From positions 1 to 5,207 of the forward strand of contig JALSIL010000068.1 of NCBI GenBank assembly GCA_026990095.1: a stretch of 5,207 bases of DNA, in the 5' to 3' direction. Shown here piece by piece: positions 1 to 5,207 of the stretch (position 1 is its first letter; each line of letters starts with the position of its first letter). Both the position numbers and the translations under genes were made by a program. The notes beneath the pieces were generated by a model that saw nothing but the letters and a program-made list of their open reading frames with translations, searched no databases and had not been told where the DNA came from. This stretch comes from Lysobacterales bacterium (GTDB lineage: Bacteria > Pseudomonadota > Gammaproteobacteria > Xanthomonadales > Marinicellaceae).

Positions 1-1180
1 TGTATTTTTTTGCAATTGAAATAACTAAGCGCAAATTCGCTTCTATCATTTCCTTTTTAGCTCGACGTGCTTTGGCTTCATTAACGGTAATATTACGGTT
101 AATTTCTTTAATTTCAGGAATGGTAAGTTTATAACGACCTTCCAGATATTTCATTTTGGTCTGTAATTTAACGATTTCATCTTTATAAACGGCTAAAAGC
201 GTTGCATTTTTAGGGTTTTTTTCAATGGCAGAATCAATCCAAGTTACATCGGCTTCTTTGCCAATGAATGAACGGATGAATTTGCCACGCATCATGCCAC
301 ATTGTTCAGTACAGATATTCATGATGCGGCGTTCGATGTAGCGAATATTTTCTTGTGCAATTTTGACTTGCATATTGTATTTTGAATTTAAACGCACTGA
401 AAATTTAAACTCAATCATAATTTCAGAAATTTGACTCATGTATTTTTTCTGAATATCCTGACCGAGTCCTTTCGTTTCGACAGATTTTAAGAACTTGTTG
501 TATATTTTCTTAATGGCAATCATGCGAGACTTAACTTCTGCAGGGTCAAGTCCTTGATCTTCCTCTTCTTCCTCTTCTTCATCACCTTCTTCTACAACAT
601 CGGTGGGCTTTTTCACCTTTGGAATAATGGCTTCTTCGTGTGGATTGTAAATGTCTAATACGACATCATGAAGTTTAAAGCCTTCTTCATCCATATCAGA
701 AAGTTCTTCAATCATTGTTTCAGCTGTTTTTGGAAATTTAGCAATCGCTTCAATAATAAAATGAGCACTGCGTTCAATACGCTTAGCAATGGCAATTTCT
801 TCTTTTCGCGATAACAATTCTACTGAACCCATTTCCCGCATATACATTCGCACAGGGTCGGTGGTTCGACCAATATTGGCATCAACTGCAGAAAGCACAG
901 CCATCGCTTCTTCGGTTGCGGTGTCATCGTCTTCTTTGGCGGCATTATCATTTAATAAAATCGTGTCTTCATCAGGCGCTTCATCGTAGACTTGAATGCC
1001 CATGTCATTTATCATTTGAATGATGTCTTCAACCATTTCAGTTTCAACAATGTCATCAGGTAAGTGATCATTGATTTCAGCATAAGTTAAATAACCTTGG
1101 TCTTTACCTTTAATGATAAGGAGCTTCATTTGAGATTGTGAATTGTCTGTCATTGTTTCTTTTTCTTGCGGTTGTTCCAT
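1..1180 (-). CDS. rpoD: RNA polymerase sigma factor RpoD (sigma-70), N-terminal part, cut by window edge
   Basis: This is the primary housekeeping sigma factor, which directs RNA polymerase core to -10/-35 promoters. The frame is open from ATG 1180 to the left edge, giving 393 codons and no stop. Residues about 18-95 match region 1.1 (MKLLIIKGKDQGYLTYAEIN, then DIIQMINDMGIQV). Region 1.2 starts at D108 (DPVRMYMREMGSVELL). The long non-conserved region typical of proteobacterial RpoD follows, with an acidic run of seven Glu at 201-207 flanked by Asp, and NICTEQC further on. The last 20 residues (374-393, AKKEMIEANLRLVISIAKKY) begin region 2.1. Regions 2.2-4.2, including all promoter-reading helices, lie outside the window. 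Relative to E. coli the N-terminus has about 9 extra residues. ATG 1180 preserves the MEQ start, but neither it nor the internal Met codons 10 (1153) and 18 (1129) has a strong Shine-Dalgarno, so the exact start is uncertain. It is last in the visible operon, 13 nt after dnaG. The family assignment is certain. Confidence 0.97.
   Translation of the reverse strand, partial: MEQPQEKETMTDNSQSQMKLLIIKGKDQGYLTYAEINDHLPDDIVETEMVEDIIQMINDMGIQVYDEAPDEDTILLNDNAAKEDDDTATEEAMAVLSAVDANIGRTTDPVRMYMREMGSVELLSRKEEIAIAKRIERSAHFIIEAIAKFPKTAETMIEELSDMDEEGFKLHDVVLDIYNPHEEAIIPKVKKPTDVVEEGDEEEEEEEDQGLDPAEVKSRMIAIKKIYNKFLKSVETKGLGQDIQKKYMSQISEIMIEFKFSVRLNSKYNMQVKIAQENIRYIERRIMNICTEQCGMMRGKFIRSFIGKEADVTWIDSAIEKNPKNATLLAVYKDEIVKLQTKMKYLEGRYKLTIPEIKEINRNITVNEAKARRAKKEMIEANLRLVISIAKKY
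558..580. repeat. 9-bp in-frame tandem microrepeat in rpoD
   Basis: A perfect period-9 pattern (unit read on the plus strand as TCTTCCTCT, frame arbitrary) runs for 23 bp, about 2.6 copies. On the minus strand it encodes most of the Glu run (residues 201-207) in the sigma-70 non-conserved region. The period is three codons, so slippage would change the length of the acidic tract without breaking the frame. An acidic stretch here is normal for proteobacterial sigma-70, so the repeat may be only compositional. Confidence 0.6.
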
Positions 1181-1192
1181 AAAATTTATGCT

Positions 1193-1222
1193 TTTATAAG
1201 ATTTGATTGGTTAATAATTCAA
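1193..1222 (-). promoter_or_regulatory. candidate internal promoter for rpoD at the 3' end of dnaG
   Basis: On the minus strand there is a TTGAAT element (1222-1217), an 18-nt spacer and TATAAA (1198-1193). The -10 overlaps the dnaG stop codon. Initiation about 7 nt downstream would fall near 1186, only some 6 nt before ATG 1180, giving a nearly leaderless message, or a leader of about 33 nt if Met10 (1153) is the true start. In E. coli, rpoD also has additional promoters inside dnaG. The region is AT-rich, so a chance match is possible. I saw no sigma-32-like element. Confidence 0.3.
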
Positions 1223-2879
1223 CTAATTTTTGTTTCTCTTCATTGGTTAAACCATCGTTTGCTTGCTTTTGACGCAATCGGTCTATTTTAATCCTTCGCA
1301 GGCTTTTTTCAAAATGTTTTTTAATATCTTTTAGCTCTAAGAGCATTTGTTCGTTATTTAAGTTCAATGGTGTTGATGTTAATGCACTTAAATGTGCATA
1401 AGTTTCTTCATTTCTAAAATTCTCTAACAGTGAAGCTGTATTGATATTGGGGTTTTTGCGGCATAATTCAACTATTTTTTGCAGAATGTCCGTTCCATTT
1501 TGTTGTATTTGATTGAAATTTATTTCTGGTGGAAGATTTATGACTAAATTAGGTTGATTCAAAAGGATAGCAATGGCTTTTCTTACAGGGGTCCATTGAT
1601 CGATACTTTGTATTTTATTATGTTTTTTTGTGTTGCTGAAGTTAATTGAAGATTTGGCAATTTGGCTAATTTCTTCGGTAAGTAATTTGCGAAACTGACC
1701 TTTTGGTAATTCTGTCAAGTAACTTTTGCTCTTGTTGATAAATTTTGCTCGTCCATCAATAGTGTTGATATCAAGTCCATTCTGCAGTTTGTTTAATAAA
1801 ACGCTCGATAGCATTGCAGCGTTGTCTAACTGGTTTTGGAAGGCTTGCGCTCCATATTTTTTAACGTAGGTATCTGGGTCATGTTGCTCAGGTAAAAACA
1901 AAAAACGAATGCTTTTATCATCGCGGTAGACTGGCAATGAAATGACTAGAGCTTTCCATGCTGCGTCAATCCCAGCTTGATCACCATCAAAACAAAAAAC
2001 AATTTCTTCATAACTACGCAATAGGGTGACTATGTGGTATTGGCTTGTTGCTGTACCTAGTGTGGCAACGGCATTTTTAAAACCCACTTCATGCAGAGCG
2101 ATAACATCCATATAGCCTTCTACAACAATGATGCTCTTAGAGTTACTGTGTTTGCGTGCAATATTTAGACCATATAGCTCTTTGCCTTTGTGAAATAAAG
2201 GCGTTTCAGGTGAGTTTAGGTATTTTGGCTTTTGGTCTTTTTGTAAGGCTCGTCCTCCAAAAGCAATAACCCGCCCACGGCGATCTTGAATTGGAAACAT
2301 AATGCGTCCACGGAATTTGTCGTAAACTCTGCCAGCATCGTTTTGCGCTAACAATCCAGCCTTTTGCAATTCGACTTGGTTGCTGTGCTTAAGTTTCTTT
2401 ATTAAGCCATCCCAAGAATCTGGTGCATAACCAACTTGGAATGTTAGGCAAGTTTCTGATGAAATTCCACGATTCTTGATGTAGTTTTGGACATCTTCAT
2501 TAATGCCGAAGTGGTTAACGAAGTAACGGTTGGCATTTTCAATAATTTGATAAAGGTTTTTAGTGTTATTGCTGTGATTGCCTTGATTGGGAACTTCCAT
2601 GCCAGCACTTTGTGCTAATGTTTCAACTGAATCAACAAATTCCATGCCTTCAAACTCCATTAAAAATCCAATGGCAGAACCACTTTTTCCGCAACCAAAA
2701 CAATGGTAAAATTGTTTGCCTTGGCTAACAGTAAATGAGGGAGTGTTTTCCGTGTGAAAAGGACACAGAGCTTGATAATCTTTACCTGCTTTTTTTAAGG
2801 TAATACGAGGCGAAATAACATCGACAATATCAATACGGTCTAATAACTGTTCTATAAATTCTGAAGGAATACCTGCCAT
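1194..2879 (-). CDS. dnaG: DNA primase DnaG
   Basis: The replicative primase synthesises short RNA primers at the fork and is recruited by the DnaB helicase. The 561-residue protein is slightly shorter than E. coli DnaG (581). The N-terminal CHC2 zinc-binding domain has ligands C39, H42, C60 and C63 (CPFH...YHCFGCG). The RNA polymerase core carries RVYDKFRGRIMFP (184-196), FGGR (207-210) and YLNSPETPLFHKG (220-232). The TOPRIM fold has catalytic E254 in VEGYMDV, D298 and D300 in DGD, and D334/D336 in DPD. The C-terminal part, about 430-561, is divergent but ends in a helical segment with GLTNEEKQKL, as expected for the DnaB-binding domain. The start MAGIPSEFI matches the family start. The ATG overlaps an upstream in-frame-independent TAA (TAATG), and I see no good Shine-Dalgarno, consistent with the low primase synthesis known for this operon. 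All key residues are present, so it should be functional. Confidence 0.98.
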   Translation of the reverse strand: MAGIPSEFIEQLLDRIDIVDVISPRITLKKAGKDYQALCPFHTENTPSFTVSQGKQFYHCFGCGKSGSAIGFLMEFEGMEFVDSVETLAQSAGMEVPNQGNHSNNTKNLYQIIENANRYFVNHFGINEDVQNYIKNRGISSETCLTFQVGYAPDSWDGLIKKLKHSNQVELQKAGLLAQNDAGRVYDKFRGRIMFPIQDRRGRVIAFGGRALQKDQKPKYLNSPETPLFHKGKELYGLNIARKHSNSKSIIVVEGYMDVIALHEVGFKNAVATLGTATSQYHIVTLLRSYEEIVFCFDGDQAGIDAAWKALVISLPVYRDDKSIRFLFLPEQHDPDTYVKKYGAQAFQNQLDNAAMLSSVLLNKLQNGLDINTIDGRAKFINKSKSYLTELPKGQFRKLLTEEISQIAKSSINFSNTKKHNKIQSIDQWTPVRKAIAILLNQPNLVINLPPEINFNQIQQNGTDILQKIVELCRKNPNINTASLLENFRNEETYAHLSALTSTPLNLNNEQMLLELKDIKKHFEKSLRRIKIDRLRQKQANDGLTNEEKQKLVELLTNQIL

Positions 2880-2880
2880 T

Positions 2881-2923
2881 AGATGATGTGTTCTGTTGAA
2901 TTGCGAAAAATTCTATCACACAT
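2881..2923 (-). other. possible 14-codon leader ORF overlapping the dnaG start
   Basis: An ATG at 2923-2921, in the loop and descending arm of the hairpin, opens a 14-codon frame (MCDRIFRNSTEHII). It stops at TAA 2881-2879, whose last A is the first base of the dnaG ATG (TAATG overlap). Such overlaps often mark translational coupling or termination-reinitiation. Against it, the only purine-rich motif (AAGG) abuts the ATG with no spacer, so it is a poor ribosome site, and a frame this short arises easily by chance. I do not recognise the peptide. Confidence 0.2.
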
Positions 2924-2943
2924 CCTTGTGTGATTTAATTTTT
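2906..2943 (-). terminator. symmetric hairpin between yqeY and dnaG, likely leaky intra-operon terminator
   Basis: The core is a perfect 8-bp inverted repeat, ATCACACA (2915-2922) and TGTGTGAT (2927-2934), with a 4-nt loop. It is flanked symmetrically by AAAAATT (2906-2912) and AATTTTT (2937-2943), themselves complementary, separated from the stem by a 2-nt mismatch on each side. Read on either strand it gives a stem followed by a run of five T, so it could act bidirectionally. In E. coli a partial terminator (T1) lies between rpsU and dnaG and keeps primase low while S21 is abundant. This hairpin occupies the equivalent place, after the inserted yqeY. The stem has only three G:C pairs, which fits partial rather than complete termination. 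Function is inferred from shape and position. Confidence 0.65.
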
Positions 2944-2952
2944 ATTAAAGAA

Positions 2953-3399
2953 TTACCCTTGAAGTAAATCTTTGATTTTTTGACTTAATTGACCCATGTC
3001 TGCTTTTCCTGCCACTTGTGGTCTTAACATTCCCATGACCTTGCCCATATCCTGCATGCCTTGAGCGCCTGTTGCGGTAATGGCTTTTTGGATAAGTTCC
3101 TCTAATTCTGATGCGGAGAGTTGTTCTGGTAAGTATTTTTCTAAAACACCTATTTCATAAATCTCTTGATCAGCTAAGTCTTGTCTACCAGCATCTTGGT
3201 ATTGTTTGGCAGAATCTTTACGTTGTTTGACCATTTTTATAACAATGGCAAGAACGTCATCATCTGATAAATCTCTTCTTTCGTCAACTTCAACTTGTTT
3301 AATGGCTGCTGTTAATAAACGAATAGTGCCGAGAAGCTTTTTCTCTTTTGCCCGCATAGCGGACTTCATGTCTTCTATAATTCGTGCTTTAAAAGTCAT
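2953..3399 (-). CDS. yqeY: GatB/YqeY domain-containing protein
   Basis: This is a small all-helical cytosolic protein of 148 residues, the usual length for stand-alone YqeY proteins. The same domain forms the C-terminal tail of GatB in the Glu/Asp-tRNA amidotransferase, where it helps hold tRNA. The role of the free protein is not established; tRNA-related binding is inferred from homology. Visible family signatures are GTIRLLTAAIK (24-34), a charged helix with QRKDSAKQYQDAGRQDLADQE (59-79), LEKYLPEQLS (86-95), and the C-terminal DMGKVMGMLRPQVAGKADMG (117-136) typical of the tail fold. The start lies 3 nt after the rpsU stop with no convincing Shine-Dalgarno, so translation is probably coupled to rpsU. 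It sits between rpsU and dnaG, as in several non-enteric gammaproteobacteria. It ends just before the hairpin at 2906-2943, so it should be expressed with S21 rather than at the lower primase level. Confidence 0.95.
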   Translation of the reverse strand: MTFKARIIEDMKSAMRAKEKKLLGTIRLLTAAIKQVEVDERRDLSDDDVLAIVIKMVKQRKDSAKQYQDAGRQDLADQEIYEIGVLEKYLPEQLSASELEELIQKAITATGAQGMQDMGKVMGMLRPQVAGKADMGQLSQKIKDLLQG

Positions 3400-3402
3400 G
3401 AT

Positions 3403-3615
3403 TTAGTACATGCGTTTACGCATTCTTTGCATTCTTGCTTGACGCTCTGTGCGTTTCACAGCTGCAGCACGTTTTCTCTTACGTTCTTGAGTTGGCTTTT
3501 CGTAAAATTGTCTTTTACGTGATTCTGCTAAAGTTCCGGCTCGCTCGCATGAGCGTTTAAAACGTCTTAGAGCGATATCAAATGGCTCATTATCCCTTAC
3601 TTTTACGCTAGGCAT
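3403..3615 (-). CDS. rpsU: 30S ribosomal protein S21
   Basis: S21 is a small basic protein of the 30S platform, near the 3' end of 16S rRNA, that aids start-site selection on mRNA. The 70-residue product matches the family length (71 in E. coli). The N-terminal half is highly conserved (NEPFDIALRRFKRSCERAG at 9-27, then FYEKPTQERKRKRAAAVKR at 38-56). The C-terminal tail differs from E. coli: it is Met- and Arg-rich, ending RMQRMRKRMY, but keeps the terminal Tyr. The ATG at 3615 is preceded by GGAG (3629-3626) with a 10-nt spacer, the clearest ribosome-binding site of this operon. A strong promoter match lies about 60 bp upstream. As first gene it should be the most highly expressed of the four. 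Confidence 0.98.
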   Translation of the reverse strand: MPSVKVRDNEPFDIALRRFKRSCERAGTLAESRKRQFYEKPTQERKRKRAAAVKRTERQARMQRMRKRMY

Positions 3616-3625
3616 TGTGTACTGT

Positions 3626-3629
3626 CTCC
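3626..3629 (-). promoter_or_regulatory. Shine-Dalgarno of rpsU
   Basis: On the minus strand GGAG lies 10 nt before the rpsU ATG. It is the only clear Shine-Dalgarno among the four minus-strand genes, matching the high demand for a ribosomal protein compared with primase and sigma factor. Confidence 0.7.
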
Positions 3630-3670
3630 AAATTTGTGGATGATTAAAAAGGCGAGTATTTTACCTGTAT

Positions 3671-3707
3671 TGATTATAAATGACAAAGAAAAGTCTGTTA
3701 TTTATCA
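3671..3707. repeat. interrupted inverted repeat spanning the divergent promoters
   Basis: Three short complementary blocks are nested around an 8-nt A-rich centre: TGAT/ATCA (3671-3674 with 3704-3707), ATAA/TTAT (3676-3679 with 3698-3701) and GAC/GTC (3682-3684 with 3693-3695), separated by small mismatched steps. The outer and middle blocks overlap the rpsU -10 and -35. It could be an operator for a dimeric regulator, or a by-product of AT richness. I do not recognise it as any known regulator's box. Confidence 0.3.
3673..3701 (-). promoter_or_regulatory. sigma-70-type promoter of the rpsU-yqeY-dnaG-rpoD operon
   Basis: The minus strand has ATAACA (3701-3696, 4 of 6 consensus), a 17-nt spacer and a perfect TATAAT (3678-3673). 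Transcription should start near 3666, giving a leader of about 50 nt before rpsU with the GGAG site close to its end. Position, spacing and the consensus -10 make this the best promoter match in the window. Confidence 0.7.
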
Positions 3708-3708
3708 G
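3680..3708 (+). promoter_or_regulatory. candidate promoter for the yggS-ceramidase pair
   Basis: The plus strand has ATGACA (3680-3685, 5 of 6), a 17-nt spacer and TATCAG (3703-3708, 4 of 6). Transcription would start near 3715, about 37 nt before the ATG. An alternative -10, TAAAAT at 3720-3725, has no good -35. This candidate almost fully overlaps the leftward rpsU promoter, so the two would compete for polymerase. Confidence 0.35.
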
Positions 3709-3743
3709 CTAAAAGGCGTTAAAATAGTTGTTTTTAGCAATTT

Positions 3744-3748
3744 AGGGG
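3744..3748 (+). promoter_or_regulatory. closely spaced ribosome-binding site and start-fixing stop of yggS
   Basis: AGGGG lies only 3 nt before ATG 3752, closer than usual, so initiation may be inefficient. The same bases include an in-frame TAG (3743-3745), which rules out an upstream start and shows that the short N-terminus of the product is real rather than a mis-called start. Confidence 0.5.
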
Positions 3749-3751
3749 TTT

Positions 3752-4402
3752 ATGAGCATAGAAAAACGCTACAACTCGGTTAAATCGAGGATAAACAACA
3801 GTGCTGTAAAATTATTAGCAGTGAGCAAAAAACAGCCAATTAGTAAGATTCTGCAACTCTATCAATTGGGTCATTGTACTTTTGGTGAAAGTTATGTTCA
3901 AGAAGCGGTTGAAAAAATCAAAATATTAAGCGATTTAACAATACAGTGGCACTTTATTGGTCCGATTCAATCAAATAAGACAAAACACCTTGTTCAGTAT
4001 TTTGATTGGGTGCAGTCGGTTAGTTCCTTGAAAATACTGACTCGTTTAAATAATCAGCGAGACCCTAGTCGTGGAAAACTTAACGTGTTATTGCAATTAA
4101 AAGTGGGCAACGAGGCGTCAAAGAAAGGATTTGATGCCGCACAGCTGCTGGCTATATGCCAAAAACAACACGAGTTTCAAAATATCCGTATTCGTGGTTT
4201 AATGTCAATCCCTAAACCCAGTGATGTTTATAAAGTTCAATTAAAGCAGTTTTCTCAATGTAAAGATGTTTTTGAAAAGATGAAAACCGATGTTGCTGTT
4301 GATACTTTGTCTATAGGAATGTCATCTGACCTGGAAGCTGCGATTGACAATGGCTCTACTATGGTTAGGGTTGGAACAGATATTTTTGGAAAAAGAGAGT
4401 AG
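3752..4402 (+). CDS. yggS: YggS/PLPBP-family pyridoxal phosphate-binding protein
   Basis: This is a single-domain TIM-barrel protein that binds PLP through a Schiff base and takes part in B6-vitamer and amino-acid homeostasis; no catalytic activity is established for the family. The PLP lysine is K26 in LLAVSKKQP. Other signatures are WHFIGPIQSNK (66-76), IRGLMSIPKP (147-156), LSIGMSSDLEAAI (186-198, phosphate-binding side) and GSTMVRVGTDIFGKR (201-215). At 216 residues it is shorter than E. coli YggS (234). Much of the loss is before the barrel: the segment between the first helix and the first strand, usually containing an AGR-like turn, is reduced to NNSAVK. The conserved FGEN motif reads FGES, with Ser47 for Asn. 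An in-frame stop 9 nt upstream fixes the start. In most relatives yggS sits by proC and yggT; here it is divergent from rpsU and 5 nt before a membrane hydrolase gene. It may be the only copy or a diverged paralogue. Confidence 0.93.
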   Translation: MSIEKRYNSVKSRINNSAVKLLAVSKKQPISKILQLYQLGHCTFGESYVQEAVEKIKILSDLTIQWHFIGPIQSNKTKHLVQYFDWVQSVSSLKILTRLNNQRDPSRGKLNVLLQLKVGNEASKKGFDAAQLLAICQKQHEFQNIRIRGLMSIPKPSDVYKVQLKQFSQCKDVFEKMKTDVAVDTLSIGMSSDLEAAIDNGSTMVRVGTDIFGKRE

Positions 4403-4407
4403 AGAAT

Positions 4408-5187
4408 ATGAATGTAAATAGTAAAAATAGAAGTGTGGGTTTATTGATTGGCTTTATCTGTGTAGCAGCTTTTGTCGCTGTATTTTTTGTTGAGCCAATT
4501 GCTCAAGATTCTGCTTACCATAATTTTGCTGACACCAAAGAGTTCTTTGGGATTACAAATTTTTGGAATGTTGTCTCCAATATTCCTTTTTTGATTGTGG
4601 GCTTAATGGGTTTGGCTCAGCTTAAACGTTTAAATACAATACCTGAAATGGGAGTGGCTTATTGGTTATTGTTCTTTGGTGTGGCATTGGTGGCTTTTGG
4701 TTCGGGCTACTATCATTTAAACCCGAACAATAAAACTTTGGTTTGGGATAGGCTGCCAATGACGATTGCTTTCATGTCTTTGTTTGCAGTGATTATTTCT
4801 GAGTTTGTCAATCAACAGCGTGGCAGTTTATTGTTGATTCCATTGCTGATTGCTGGAATTGCCTCAGTAGTGCTTTGGTCTGTGAGTGAATCACAAGGTG
4901 TCGGAGACTTGCGCTTTTACGCGCTGGTGCAATTTCTTCCTATCGTTTTGATTCCTTTGATTCTTTTGGCTTATCCAGCGAAATTTACCAAGGTGTCGGC
5001 TTATTGGTGGTTATTATTGGCTTATATTGTAGCTAAAGTGTTGGAGTATTTTGATGAACCAGTCTATCAGCTGTTCAATCAGCAAATGAGTGGGCATGCC
5101 ATTAAGCATGTGGCAGCAGCCGTTGGTATGTATGTGTTGTTGCGAGGTTTTCGTCAGCGTTCGATAGTAAAGGCAGTTGCACGTTAG
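4408..5187 (+). CDS. ceramidase-like integral membrane hydrolase (CREST superfamily)
   Basis: This 259-residue inner-membrane protein has about eight hydrophobic segments, near 11-28, 55-72, 83-103, 116-134, 140-159, 168-189, 198-215 and 230-248. Motifs typical of the alkaline-ceramidase/CREST superfamily are all present: YHNFAD (37-42), NFWNVVSNIPF (51-61), GSGYYHLNPNN (98-108), WDRLPM (113-118), DLRFYALVQF (167-176), and SGHAIKH (228-234). The superfamily's metal-site residues appear as S99, H103, D114, H230 and H234, all inside or next to membrane segments. In characterised relatives such a site binds zinc and cleaves an amide bond of ceramide. The substrate here is unknown, and sphingolipids are uncommon in gammaproteobacteria, so another N-acyl lipid is possible. 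The first helix appears additional to the seven-helix core. It starts 5 nt after yggS stops, with a weak GAGAG 8 nt before the ATG, so it is probably co-transcribed. I saw no terminator hairpin in the 20 nt after it. Confidence 0.88.
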   Translation: MNVNSKNRSVGLLIGFICVAAFVAVFFVEPIAQDSAYHNFADTKEFFGITNFWNVVSNIPFLIVGLMGLAQLKRLNTIPEMGVAYWLLFFGVALVAFGSGYYHLNPNNKTLVWDRLPMTIAFMSLFAVIISEFVNQQRGSLLLIPLLIAGIASVVLWSVSESQGVGDLRFYALVQFLPIVLIPLILLAYPAKFTKVSAYWWLLLAYIVAKVLEYFDEPVYQLFNQQMSGHAIKHVAAAVGMYVLLRGFRQRSIVKAVAR

Positions 5188-5207
5188 CTTTTTTGTGATA
5201 TTAACCC

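Noticed and set aside
789..989. Plus-strand open frame of 66 codons, Ser-rich
   Set aside because: It lies wholly antisense to conserved rpoD regions 1.1-1.2 and has low-complexity composition expected from the complement of that gene; no recognisable domain.
1680..1720. Perfect TTGACA on the minus strand inside dnaG, considered as an internal promoter -35
   Set aside because: No acceptable -10 hexamer lies 16-18 nt downstream; the next bases encode conserved-frame dnaG sequence.
3206..3406. Plus-strand open frame of 66 codons
   Set aside because: It is antisense to the 5' half of yqeY, whose protein is clearly conserved; no family resemblance of its own.
3752..4402. YggS considered as a possible pseudogene because it is short
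   Set aside because: The frame is intact, the PLP lysine and phosphate-side motifs are present, and the loss is a compact loop rather than a broken end.
5188..5207. T-run after the ceramidase-like gene, considered as a terminator
   Set aside because: Six T follow the stop codon region but I found no stable stem just before them, and the window ends too soon to judge.
1..5207. Mobile element, CRISPR array, toxin-antitoxin or phage defence system
   Set aside because: No transposase, integrase, direct-repeat array or paired small toxin genes are visible; nearly all bases are in recognisable genes or short intergenic gaps.

Overview
The window looks like a chromosomal segment from an AT-rich gammaproteobacterium. 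The evidence is the macromolecular-synthesis operon on the minus strand, rpsU - yqeY - dnaG - rpoD (S21, GatB/YqeY protein, primase, sigma-70). Its proteins resemble the E. coli ones closely: the S21 N-terminal half, the DnaG CHC2/TOPRIM motifs, and the long sigma-70 non-conserved region between regions 1.2 and 2.1. Having yqeY between rpsU and dnaG points away from E. coli and towards other gammaproteobacterial lineages. I cannot name a genus from sequence alone.

Layout. Positions 1-1180 (minus) hold the N-terminal 393 codons of rpoD, cut by the left window edge just inside region 2.1. dnaG (1194-2879, minus) ends 13 nt before rpoD. A 73-nt gap between dnaG and yqeY carries a symmetric hairpin flanked by A and T tracts, in the place where a leaky intra-operon terminator would limit primase expression. 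yqeY (2953-3399) and rpsU (3403-3615) are separated by 3 nt. The 136-bp divergent intergenic region (3616-3751) contains a good sigma-70-type promoter for the operon, and an overlapping weaker promoter candidate facing right. On the plus strand, a short YggS/PLPBP-family PLP-binding protein gene (3752-4402) is followed after 5 nt by a gene for a multi-pass membrane protein of the alkaline-ceramidase/CREST hydrolase superfamily (4408-5187). The last 20 nt hold no recognisable feature.

How the genes work together. The minus-strand operon links initiation of translation (S21), replication (primase) and transcription (sigma-70), with expression tuned by the promoter, the internal hairpin and probably an internal promoter before rpoD. 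The plus-strand pair is accessory. YggS-type proteins manage pyridoxal phosphate, and the CREST protein is a predicted metal-dependent membrane amidase/lipid hydrolase. Their near-contact suggests co-transcription, but no shared pathway is proven.

There is no mobile element, CRISPR array, RNA gene or obvious new defence system. The most interesting items are the symmetric hairpin with a mini-ORF coupled to dnaG, the overlapping divergent promoters, the shortened and substituted YggS, and its pairing with a ceramidase-like enzyme.
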